A stretch of DNA of 64,000 bases from assembly GCF_902859915.1 (NCBI RefSeq), contig NZ_CADIKK010000022.1, forward strand, positions 1-64,000. The letters are read 5' to 3'. Below the pieces are notes generated by a model. The model had not been told where the DNA came from, did no database searches, and saw only the letters and a program-made list of their open reading frames with translations. Source of the stretch: Paraburkholderia ultramafica (lineage in GTDB: Bacteria; Pseudomonadota; Gammaproteobacteria; Burkholderiales; Burkholderiaceae). A program made the position numbers and the translations under genes. This document shows, piece after piece, positions 1 through 7,226 of this stretch; the first letter of the stretch is position 1, and the number at the start of each line of letters is the position of its first letter.

Positions 1-40
1 TGAACTCCGCCGTGTACGCTTGTTTTGGTACCTTGAACAT
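1..40 (-). mobile_element. IS3-type transposase orfA, 5' end only (cut by window edge)
   Basis: Reading leftward from an ATG at 40, the frame encodes MFKVPKQAYTAEF before the window ends. This matches the conserved start of IS3-family OrfA proteins, which bind the element ends with a helix-turn-helix domain. A strong purine-rich ribosome site (AAAGGAAGG) lies just upstream of the ATG. Only 13 codons are present, so the family is inferred from the motif alone. The element boundary must lie between 41 and about 160, because the next gene is chromosomal. I could not define the terminal inverted repeat. Confidence 0.6.
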
Positions 41-159
41 CGTTTCTTTCCTTCCTTTGGGTCGAGTTTACACACGACCTACCGGAAGGCGAAATTTCGG
101 GGGAAGCTCACCCGCAGCATACCAGCCTCCGCTATTGCGACGGAACCAAATCATAGCGG

Positions 160-1851
160 CTAGAACGTCTGCCAATCCGGCTCGGTGGTCGGACTCGAGG
201 CGCCAGTCGTGGAGAGTCGCGGTGCGTCGGAGGCGGGCAGGGCTTTGGGGAATTTCGGCAAGGCTGCCCTCGTCAATGTCGGGCGCGTTATCTCGCCCAA
301 TGACGGGTTTGTGAAGTGCCGGCCGTCGAGTTGGAATATCGCTACCGAGTCACGTAGTGCCCGGGCCTGTTCAGCCATCGATTGCGCTGCGGCCGCGGCT
401 TCTTCGACCAGCGCGGCGTTCTGCTGGGTAACCTGGTCCATCTGGCTGACAGCCTGGTTGACCTGTTCGATGCCGGTGCTTTGCTCATGGGATGCTGCGG
501 AGATGTCACTCATGATGGCGGTCACGCGCTTCACCGACAGCACGATCTCCCGGATCGTGTCGCCAGCTTGCTCGACGAGTTGCGAACCGACATTCACACG
601 ACCCACCGACTCGCCAATCAGATCCTTGATTTCCCGAGCGGCGGTCGCACTGCGTTGCGCGAGAGTGCGGACTTCGCTCGCCACCACCGCGAAGCCGCGG
701 CCCTGCTCACCGGCCCGGGCCGCTTCAACCGCCGCATTGAGCGCGAGAATGTTGGTCTGAAACGCGATGCTTTCGATCACGCCGATGATCTCGGCAACCT
801 TGGCGGAGCTATCGGAGATCTCCTGCATGGTCTCGACCACACGCCTAACCTCGTCTCCGCCACGCTGCGCGACCTCCGATGCGCTGCTCGCCAGCGTGCT
901 GGCCTGCTGGGCGTTGTCCGCGTTCTGACGGACCGTCGCGGTCAGCTCTTCCATGCTCGAGGCCGTCTCCTCAAGCGACGCGGCCTGCTCCTCCGTGCGC
1001 TGCGACAGATCGGTATTGCCCGCCGCCACCTGTTCGGTGGCGGACGAAATCGCGAGGCTTGCCTGCTTGACGCCGCCGACGACGCCAGCCAGGTTGCCAA
1101 TCGCCCGGTTCACCGACTCGGCCAGGTTGCCGATCTCGTCGTGGCTCTCGACGTGTACCTGGACGCGCAGGTCGCCCTGCGCCAGGGCATTGGCACCGTC
1201 GACCACACGCTGCAAAGGACGGACGATTGAACGCGTCACCACCGCGCAAAGTATCAGCGCCACCATCATTGCCAGCACCGCCGCTCCCCACAGGACTGCG
1301 CGCGCCATGTTATAGACGTCGTTGCTGTCCTTCACATCGGCGTCCATCATGCTCTGAACCAGACTCTTGAACTCGTCTTGCTGCTGGATAAGTGCGGTTC
1401 GCAGCAGCCCCGCCTTCAAGAGCGTTGCGCGTGCCGCATCGTTGTCATGCGCCTCCAATTGCGCGTACGCGGGCTTCAGGGCCTCCTCGTAAGGCACACG
1501 CGCTTGCAGCACCCGGTCGAAGAGCGCGCGGCCCCTCGCCGTGGTGATCAGACGAGGGATAGCCTGATAGTCCGACTCATTATTCGTGAAGGCCCGGGCG
1601 TGTTCGACTCTGTCCCGCTGTGCTTCGGGCGTTGGTTCCTCGAGCGCGGCATACGTCATCACTGCTTCCCGGAGCGTCGCCGCCTGGATCCTATTTACGA
1701 GCCTCAGTTCCTTGGCGCGAAGACCGACGATACTTTGCGTGGTCGCATTCATACGCGCCATCTGCAGATGGGCGGTCAAGCAGATCGCCAACAGGAAAGC
1801 CAGGACAACACCAAATGTACCCAGCAGTCGCGCACCAATTTTCAATTTCAT
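160..1851 (-). CDS. methyl-accepting chemotaxis protein
   Basis: This is a 563-residue transmembrane chemoreceptor that passes ligand signals to CheW/CheA. A first membrane helix lies near residues 8-28, then a helical periplasmic domain of the 4HB type, a second helix near 187-208, a HAMP segment, and a long cytoplasmic coiled coil. The signalling hairpin tip is recognisable (IAFQTNILALNAAVEAARAG), followed by GFAVVASEVRTLA. The last five residues, DWQTF, resemble the NWETF tether that recruits the CheR/CheB adaptation enzymes in enterobacterial receptors, so this receptor is probably adaptation-competent. The ligand cannot be told from sequence. Its promoter should lie in the 516-bp gap upstream. 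Confidence 0.95.
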   Translation of the reverse strand: MKLKIGARLLGTFGVVLAFLLAICLTAHLQMARMNATTQSIVGLRAKELRLVNRIQAATLREAVMTYAALEEPTPEAQRDRVEHARAFTNNESDYQAIPRLITTARGRALFDRVLQARVPYEEALKPAYAQLEAHDNDAARATLLKAGLLRTALIQQQDEFKSLVQSMMDADVKDSNDVYNMARAVLWGAAVLAMMVALILCAVVTRSIVRPLQRVVDGANALAQGDLRVQVHVESHDEIGNLAESVNRAIGNLAGVVGGVKQASLAISSATEQVAAGNTDLSQRTEEQAASLEETASSMEELTATVRQNADNAQQASTLASSASEVAQRGGDEVRRVVETMQEISDSSAKVAEIIGVIESIAFQTNILALNAAVEAARAGEQGRGFAVVASEVRTLAQRSATAAREIKDLIGESVGRVNVGSQLVEQAGDTIREIVLSVKRVTAIMSDISAASHEQSTGIEQVNQAVSQMDQVTQQNAALVEEAAAAAQSMAEQARALRDSVAIFQLDGRHFTNPSLGEITRPTLTRAALPKFPKALPASDAPRLSTTGASSPTTEPDWQTF

Positions 1852-2367
1852 TATTCACACCTGTTTTGAACTTGCGGGAGAGTCGGCTTACCTGTGGCGA
1901 GCCTCGGCTTAAGATTAGGCGTGCCCCGAGATGAGTGCTGTCCGGGGGGCGAATCTTTGTTGCACGACGCGACGCGCGACACCGTTTTATTGACGGTGTC
2001 AGGCAAAAGGTTCGTCACATAAACAGCTTGCTTGCATATCGCTTTTGTGAATCTTTAGTCTCATGTATTGTGTGTTGCTGACCCTGAGGCTGAGCCACCC
2101 AGACCGGTTGCCGATAGACCGACGACTTCTTTTTCCGTAAACTTGCTCATGGTGGATAATTTGTTGGTTGCTGGTTTCCGACTTCGACAATCAGATTCTT
2201 AGCTGAAACCTCCACCGCCTTCAATCTCGCACCTCAATCCCCGTACACCAGTTCCGACTTTATCTTTTCTGCGCTCCGTTTGGCACATGGTACCTTTCAC
2301 GCAAGTCAGGACGACGCTGCTGCCTCGCGCAGCGCCATCCAGGTGAATTCCCCCGGCGGGTTGGTCA
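1852..2367. other. 516-bp gap upstream of the chemoreceptor
   Basis: This gap separates the stop of the leftward MFS gene from the start of the leftward chemoreceptor and should hold the receptor promoter. I see no confident gene. A 29-codon leftward ORF at 2061-2150 is listed separately. Another short leftward frame just after the MFS stop has no start signal and is probably meaningless. Confidence 0.5.
2061..2150 (-). CDS. possible 29-residue peptide, Gly-Ser rich tail
   Basis: An ATG-to-TGA frame encodes a 29-residue peptide with a charged N-terminus (MSKFTEKEVV) and a small-residue C-terminus containing LSATGLGG followed by a Ser/Gly/Ala stretch. The double glycine resembles the cleavage site of bacteriocin-type leaders. 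No Shine-Dalgarno sequence precedes the ATG and no maturation or export gene is nearby, so this may be chance. It lies in an otherwise empty gap in front of the chemoreceptor. Confidence 0.15.
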   Translation of the reverse strand: MSKFTEKEVVGLSATGLGGSASGSATHNT

Positions 2368-3681
2368 CTACGTTGAAGTCTTTGGTGCCGCAACGAAAAT
2401 CAGGAGTACGCCGATGACTGATATCACGGCCATTGCCACGAAGCCTCCAACGAATGTCCCGGCGACCGTCTTGGCATAACCAAGGATGATGGGACTGAAG
2501 AACCCTCCGAACATACCAATGGTACTGATATAGCCGATACCCGCAGCTTTCGCTGACGTCGACAGATACTGGGTCGGCATGGCCCAGAAAATCGCAAACG
2601 CCGTGAAAATGCCAATGGAGGCGAGCGACAGAAGGATGATTGTTCCGTAGATGTTGGCGTAGAACAGACCAATGAGCGCAAAGCCGATTGCCGTCAGAGC
2701 GAAAGGAAGCGCGAAGTGCCAGCGCCGTTCGCGCATCTTGTCGGAGTGGCCCGCGATAATAAGCATGCCAATTGCCCCGACGACGTACGGGATGGCTGAC
2801 AGTATGCCGATATCGAAGACGTCGCGGATTCCCGTGTCCTTAATCAAGGTCGGAGCCCAGACAGCCAGCGTATTGTTGGCGGCGACAACGGCGAAGTAAG
2901 CCAGCCCGAACGCATAAATGCGGGGAAGCTTGATGACGTCACGCAGTCCGACAGCATTGTGGTTTGCGCTCGCGTGGTCCTCCTTCAGGTCTTGCGTCAG
3001 GATGTCCTTTTCCTCCCTGCTGAGCCACTTTGCGTCCTTGGGATAATCCTGGAGGTAGTAATAGGCGAACACACCGAGCAGGACTGTGGGTACCCCTTCA
3101 ACCACGAAGAGCCATTGCCAGCTGCTCATCAGGCCCCATGCTTGCGAATACTTCAGAATCAGGCCGGAGATTGGGCCGCCGATGACACCGGAAGTTGTCG
3201 CGGCGAGGTAGAACAGCGACGTGATTCGGGCACGGCGGTTCGCGGGGAACCAGTAGGTCAGGTACAGGATGACCCCGGGCATGAATCCCGCCTCAGCCGC
3301 ACCAAGAAGAAAGCGGACCAGATAAAACTGGGTCGGCGTATGTACGAAAGCAGTCAACCCAGACAGTAAGCCCCAGAGAACCATGATTCGAATGAAAGTC
3401 GCGCGCGCACCTACCTTTTGCAGATAGAGGCTGCTCGGGACCTCGAAGATGACGTATCCGATGAAGAACAGCCCTGCACCGAGTGCGAACGAGAAGTCAC
3501 TTAGCGCCAGGTCTTTCATGAACTGGAGTTTTGCAAAACTGATGTTGAACCGGTTGAGCTGGTTGATCGCGTACGCCACAAAAATAAACGGCGCGAGCCT
3601 CAGAGTCAGTTTCCGGTACAGCTTGTTTCTTGCAACATCGGCGGCTTCCGCGGCTGCGGGCAGGTAAGCGCTAGTTTCCAT
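2368..3681 (-). CDS. MFS transporter, anion:cation symporter (ACS) type
   Basis: The 437-residue protein has the 12-helix pattern of the major facilitator superfamily. It carries the ACS-type signatures LNRFNISFAK after helix 1 and GAAEAGFMPGVILYLTYWFP in helix 4, as in carriers for tartrate, galactonate, phthalate and related organic acids. A cytoplasmic loop near residues 200-250 separates the two halves. It lies 99 bp downstream of the leftward enolase-superfamily gene, and the two are probably co-transcribed. The likely job is proton-coupled uptake of the sugar acid or hydroxy acid that the neighbouring enzymes consume. The exact substrate is unknown. Confidence 0.9.
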   Translation of the reverse strand: METSAYLPAAAEAADVARNKLYRKLTLRLAPFIFVAYAINQLNRFNISFAKLQFMKDLALSDFSFALGAGLFFIGYVIFEVPSSLYLQKVGARATFIRIMVLWGLLSGLTAFVHTPTQFYLVRFLLGAAEAGFMPGVILYLTYWFPANRRARITSLFYLAATTSGVIGGPISGLILKYSQAWGLMSSWQWLFVVEGVPTVLLGVFAYYYLQDYPKDAKWLSREEKDILTQDLKEDHASANHNAVGLRDVIKLPRIYAFGLAYFAVVAANNTLAVWAPTLIKDTGIRDVFDIGILSAIPYVVGAIGMLIIAGHSDKMRERRWHFALPFALTAIGFALIGLFYANIYGTIILLSLASIGIFTAFAIFWAMPTQYLSTSAKAAGIGYISTIGMFGGFFSPIILGYAKTVAGTFVGGFVAMAVISVIGVLLIFVAAPKTST

Positions 3682-3780
3682 GTCCCCTCGTTATCGGGTT
3701 GATTCATTCAGGTTCGGTGTGCCAGCGCAACTGCCTTTCCGGGGTGGCTACGCTGGCGCATAAAAGGCTTATTGCGCCGC

Positions 3781-4962
3781 TTAACGGACAGCGTCCACGG
3801 ACGCTGCCGCCTCGCGAATGTGCTCTCGCAATTCGGTCAGGTTCGGTTCGATGCCGATTCCCGGAGCGTTTCCGAGACTCACCCGACCGTTGACGAGCGT
3901 GTCGAGCGGACCGTGCAGTAAGGTACGAAGCGGATTCGGATTAGAATCGATTTCGAGCATCCCGTCCCCGCCAGTCGCGGCGAGCAGATGTGCGGAAGCA
4001 AGGAGACCGACGCCACCGCCAAGGTAGTGCGGACAGTATGTAAGCGCGGCAACTTGCGTTGACCGGATGACTCGCAGACAGCCAGAAATGCCGCCCCACT
4101 TGGCGGCGTCCGGCTGGATGACAGCGAACGCACGCGACGCAATTGCAGCGTCGAATTCATCATGGCCGGCAATGTTTTCACCTCCAGCGAGCGGCACTGG
4201 AGAGCTATCTGCCAGCGTTTGCCATTCGCTCAACGGACGGTCGCAGCGCAGGGGTTCTTCCAGCCAGCCAAGATTGAAGGGCGCCAGCAGAGGTACGATT
4301 TCGAGTGCCTGGGGCAGAGCCCACGCCTGATTCGCATCGACCATGAGCCGACGATTCGGGCCGATTATTTCCCGAAGTATTTTCAGGTTGTTCACGTCCC
4401 GCTCGACGCCAAACCCGACTTTCAGTTTGAACGCCTCGTATCCTCGCTCGAGCTTCTCAGCAACAAGCTCCGCAGACCCGACAGGATTAAGGCCGCTGGC
4501 GTAAGCAGGGATGTTGTCGGAGGAACCACCGAGCAGCTTCCAGAGCGGAAGGCCGGCCCTACGGGCACGCAGGTCCCAGAGAGCGAGGTCAACCCCCGCA
4601 ATTGCCTGCGCAAAAGGGCCGGGCTCGCCGGATTGCAACGCTAGCACCGCCGTGGCTTCGGTCAGGTCACGGAAAATCTCGGTGGGATGTGCGACGCGGC
4701 AGCCGGTGAGCATCGGCGCCAATACGGTCGACACGATGGCCGCGCGGTGCTCGGCGCCGCACGCCGGAAAATTCGACCAGATTTCGCCCCATCCGGTGCA
4801 GCCATCCGAATCCGTCACTGAAACAAGGACGGCCGGGCGGTCGTGCATCGTGCCGAACGACGTGCGCACTGGGGTTGCAATTGGACAGCGCAGAACGTGA
4901 ACTTCGACTCGTCCGACCGTCAACGGCCCAACCTGAACTTCGATTTCATCAATTCGCTTCAT
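3781..4962 (-). CDS. mandelate racemase / muconate lactonizing (enolase superfamily) enzyme
   Basis: This 393-residue enzyme belongs to the enolase superfamily, which abstracts the proton alpha to a carboxylate using Mg2+. Visible motifs are the KLKVGFG strand (KxK-type base), MVDANQAW and WLEEPL as metal-ligand strands, GGENI for the third ligand, and IQPDAAKWGGIS near the opposite-face base. The usual capping domain is N-terminal. The KxK arrangement points to the MLE subgroup, which includes cycloisomerases, racemases and some dehydratases. It is divergent from a hydroxyacid dehydrogenase and upstream of an ACS carrier, so an acid-sugar or hydroxy-acid substrate is the best guess. It is about the usual family length. 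Confidence 0.9.
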   Translation of the reverse strand: MKRIDEIEVQVGPLTVGRVEVHVLRCPIATPVRTSFGTMHDRPAVLVSVTDSDGCTGWGEIWSNFPACGAEHRAAIVSTVLAPMLTGCRVAHPTEIFRDLTEATAVLALQSGEPGPFAQAIAGVDLALWDLRARRAGLPLWKLLGGSSDNIPAYASGLNPVGSAELVAEKLERGYEAFKLKVGFGVERDVNNLKILREIIGPNRRLMVDANQAWALPQALEIVPLLAPFNLGWLEEPLRCDRPLSEWQTLADSSPVPLAGGENIAGHDEFDAAIASRAFAVIQPDAAKWGGISGCLRVIRSTQVAALTYCPHYLGGGVGLLASAHLLAATGGDGMLEIDSNPNPLRTLLHGPLDTLVNGRVSLGNAPGIGIEPNLTELREHIREAAASVDAVR

Positions 4963-5018
4963 GTGACGTAGGTCTCTTTATTGGAGGCAAATACAGTTCA
5001 GTTCAAAATTGACTTATG

Positions 5019-5046
5019 CTTAAAGTATCGTTTACCATACTATAAG
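5019..5046. promoter_or_regulatory. inverted-repeat operator candidate between divergent catabolic genes
   Basis: CTTAAAGTAT and ATACTATAAG form an inverted repeat with nine of ten arm positions matching and an 8-bp spacer. It sits in the AT-rich divergent promoter region between the enolase-superfamily gene and the hydroxyacid dehydrogenase. Similar half-sites (TTATAGTA at 6403-6410 and ATAAGTAT at 6426-6433) lie just upstream of the GntR-type gene. The likely ligand is that regulator. This is inferred from sequence only. Confidence 0.5.
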
Positions 5047-5215
5047 ATATTGAGCCGTTCAACTTCTGCGTCGTGGTCCCAGGGTTTACAACCAGCGTGG
5101 ATGGAGCGGTCGGGCGGGGAGCCGGCGTCGCAGTTCCTACCTCGGCCCCTCTAACGGCACACTCCACAAGAAAGCCCTGTCGCTACGAAGTATCAAAGAA
5201 CGAGGAACGCCGGAA

Positions 5216-6166
5216 ATGAACGCATTGCGAAAAAAAGTCGTAGTCAGCGAGTTTATGGATTCACTCGCTGTTGATTCATTGCGAGAGCATTTCAATGTGC
5301 TGGAGGACCGCGCTCTCGTAGACGACCCCGAACGTCTTTTCGAGGCCGTGCATGACGCCGATGCAATCATCATCAGGAACCGGACGCAGATAAATCCGGC
5401 ACTGCTGGAGCGCGCCCAGCGTCTGTCTGTCGTGGGCCGTCTCGGTGTCGGGTTGGACAATATCGACCTGAAAGCCTGCGAGCAGCGGCAGGTCAGCGTC
5501 ATTCCAGCGACCGGTGCCAACGCCCAGGCAGTCGCTGAATACGTGATTTCGACGGCGATGATGCTTCTGCGCGGCGCCTATATGTCATCCGCCGACGTGG
5601 CATCTGGAACATGGCCGCGACCGCAGCTCTCAAATGGCCGCGAGTTCGCTGGTAGCACATTGGCAATAGTCGGTTTCGGTGGCATTGGCCAGCTCGTTGC
5701 GCGTCTGGCGACTGGGCTCGGTGTTCGGGTTATCGCATTTGACCCGCGTTTGGCCGAGGACGCTCAGGCATGGCAACTGACGGGCGCGCGACGTGTCACC
5801 TTTGAGGAGGCCGTCGCCGGGGCTGACGTATTGACGCTGCATGTGCCGCTTGGCGAAGAGACTCGAAACATGCTGGGGAAGATTCAGCTGGAGAGCATGA
5901 AGCGCCATGCCGTTGTGATTAACGCGGCACGCGGAGGAATTCTGGACGAGTCAGCGCTCGCAGTCGCATTGCGTGAAGGGCGTTTGGGCGGAGCCGCACT
6001 GGATGTGTTCGAGGAGGAGCCCATGCGCGACGGTTCCATCTTTGCGGGTTTGCCTAACGTGATACTGACGCCACACATTGCAGGGTTGACGCTTCAGTCC
6101 AACGAGCGGGTTAGCACGTTGATTGCCGAGGAAGTGACAAAGGCTCTGCGCCAGAACAACAACTGA
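5216..6166 (+). CDS. D-2-hydroxyacid dehydrogenase (SerA-like)
   Basis: The 316-residue protein belongs to the NAD-dependent D-2-hydroxyacid dehydrogenases. The nucleotide-binding site GFGGIGQLVARLA is near residue 155. The catalytic triad of the family is present: Arg in NAARGGILDE, Glu in DVFEEEPM, and His in TPHIAG. It lacks the C-terminal ACT domain of full-length phosphoglycerate dehydrogenases, so catabolic oxidation or reduction of a 2-hydroxy acid is more likely than serine synthesis. A GAGG ribosome site precedes the ATG. It is divergent from the enolase-superfamily gene and precedes the GntR regulator. Confidence 0.9.
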   Translation: MNALRKKVVVSEFMDSLAVDSLREHFNVLEDRALVDDPERLFEAVHDADAIIIRNRTQINPALLERAQRLSVVGRLGVGLDNIDLKACEQRQVSVIPATGANAQAVAEYVISTAMMLLRGAYMSSADVASGTWPRPQLSNGREFAGSTLAIVGFGGIGQLVARLATGLGVRVIAFDPRLAEDAQAWQLTGARRVTFEEAVAGADVLTLHVPLGEETRNMLGKIQLESMKRHAVVINAARGGILDESALAVALREGRLGGAALDVFEEEPMRDGSIFAGLPNVILTPHIAGLTLQSNERVSTLIAEEVTKALRQNNN

Positions 6167-6402
6167 CTCCTTGCGCACGGAAGTACGGTTGACCGCAATC
6201 AGACTCGCGTGAGTTCGGGGGGCGATTCGCGCTTCCGGGACCCTTGTTCCGGAAAAAGTTGACCGTTACTGGAGCCGCACTCAGCGTTCGCGGCTTCCCG
6301 TTATTCGTTTGACAGACTGTAATCTGGTCTCCCGGAAATGTGATGCGTGGTGGCCGATAGCATGGACCAAGCGTCAATTCGTCGCGGGATGCTGGAGACG
6401 CT

Positions 6403-6438
6403 TTATAGTAGAAGTTCTAAATTCCATAAGTATCGATA
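6403..6438. promoter_or_regulatory. putative control region of the gntR-type gene
   Basis: The 36 bp in front of the regulator start contain TTATAGTA (6403-6410), ATAAGTAT (6426-6433) and the perfect palindrome TATCGATA (6431-6438) that abuts the ATG. The first two resemble arms of the inverted repeat at 5019-5046. TATCGATA recurs at 7182-7189. Autoregulation is the natural reading, but no binding data exist. No clear ribosome site precedes the ATG at 6439. Confidence 0.4.
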
Positions 6439-7173
6439 ATGTCGCGCGTCTCGTTGTCAAGCCCGGTTCCGCTGTATCTGCAGATTGCTGACTCGCTTCG
6501 CGACCGGATTGCTCGCGGGGTCTGGCAGCAGGGCGAGGTAATTCCGACTCTCGAGCAGATTGCGGCCGAGTTTGATGTCGCGCGGGTGACAGCCCGTCAA
6601 GCCGTGCAATTACTGATGAGCGAGGGGGCACTCACTCCTCAACGGGGAAGGGGAACCTTCGTCTCCGCGACACCGCCAATAATGAAGCCGGTGCAGGTTG
6701 TCACGACCCTGCAGGCGCTGGCCGAAATGTATCAGGCGACCAGTCAGCAACCTCTCACGGTGGAGGAGAGCAGAAGGAAACCACCCGTCACCGCAGCTGA
6801 TGGGGAACTCGCGGAAGAGTACATCTACATGAAACGTGTGCATTCCTCGGATGGTCTGCCCTACTGCGTCATCTCGCTCTATCTGGACGACAAGATTTTC
6901 TCGATGTCGCCTGACAGGTTCCGCAACGAACTCGTCATCCCGATTCTGGTGTCCCTCTCTCCGCAGCGCATTGCGAAGGCCAGGCAGACGCTGACTATCG
7001 GCAGCGCCGACGCAGAGACTGCGCGTTTGCTTCGTGTACCGACTGATGCGCCCATAGCCCGGGTCCAGCGTGTTTTCAACGACCCTGATAACGTCGTTAT
7101 CTACTACGCAGATGTCGTCTATAGGGGTGACGCAGTCAAGGTCGAAATGGATTTGGGAAGCGTGTCTTCCTAA
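6439..7173 (+). CDS. GntR-family regulator with UTRA domain (HutC subfamily)
   Basis: The 244-residue protein has an N-terminal winged helix-turn-helix (residues about 8-75, including PLYLQIADSLRDRI and ARVTARQAVQLL, then the RGRGTFV wing) and a C-terminal UTRA effector domain. HutC-type proteins usually repress catabolic operons and are released by a pathway metabolite. Its position next to the hydroxyacid dehydrogenase suggests that it controls the divergent carrier/enolase/dehydrogenase genes. The start is supported by frame and domain boundaries, though the ribosome site is weak. Confidence 0.9.
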   Translation: MSRVSLSSPVPLYLQIADSLRDRIARGVWQQGEVIPTLEQIAAEFDVARVTARQAVQLLMSEGALTPQRGRGTFVSATPPIMKPVQVVTTLQALAEMYQATSQQPLTVEESRRKPPVTAADGELAEEYIYMKRVHSSDGLPYCVISLYLDDKIFSMSPDRFRNELVIPILVSLSPQRIAKARQTLTIGSADAETARLLRVPTDAPIARVQRVFNDPDNVVIYYADVVYRGDAVKVEMDLGSVSS

Positions 7174-7180
7174 GCTGGAC

Positions 7181-7190
7181 GTATCGATAC
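7181..7190. promoter_or_regulatory. GTATCGATAC palindrome before the ClC gene
   Basis: A perfect 10-bp palindrome lies between the regulator stop and the ClC start. Its core TATCGATA is identical to the palindrome abutting the regulator start. It may be a second operator, or a chance 8-mer. Confidence 0.25.
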
Positions 7191-7226
7191 GAGGGCGAAG
7201 GAAACCTCCGACTGCTACACAAAAAA

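Noticed and set aside
1999..2190. Leftward 63-residue ORF overlapping the 29-residue frame
   Set aside because: It has no ribosome site, mixed composition and no family resemblance.
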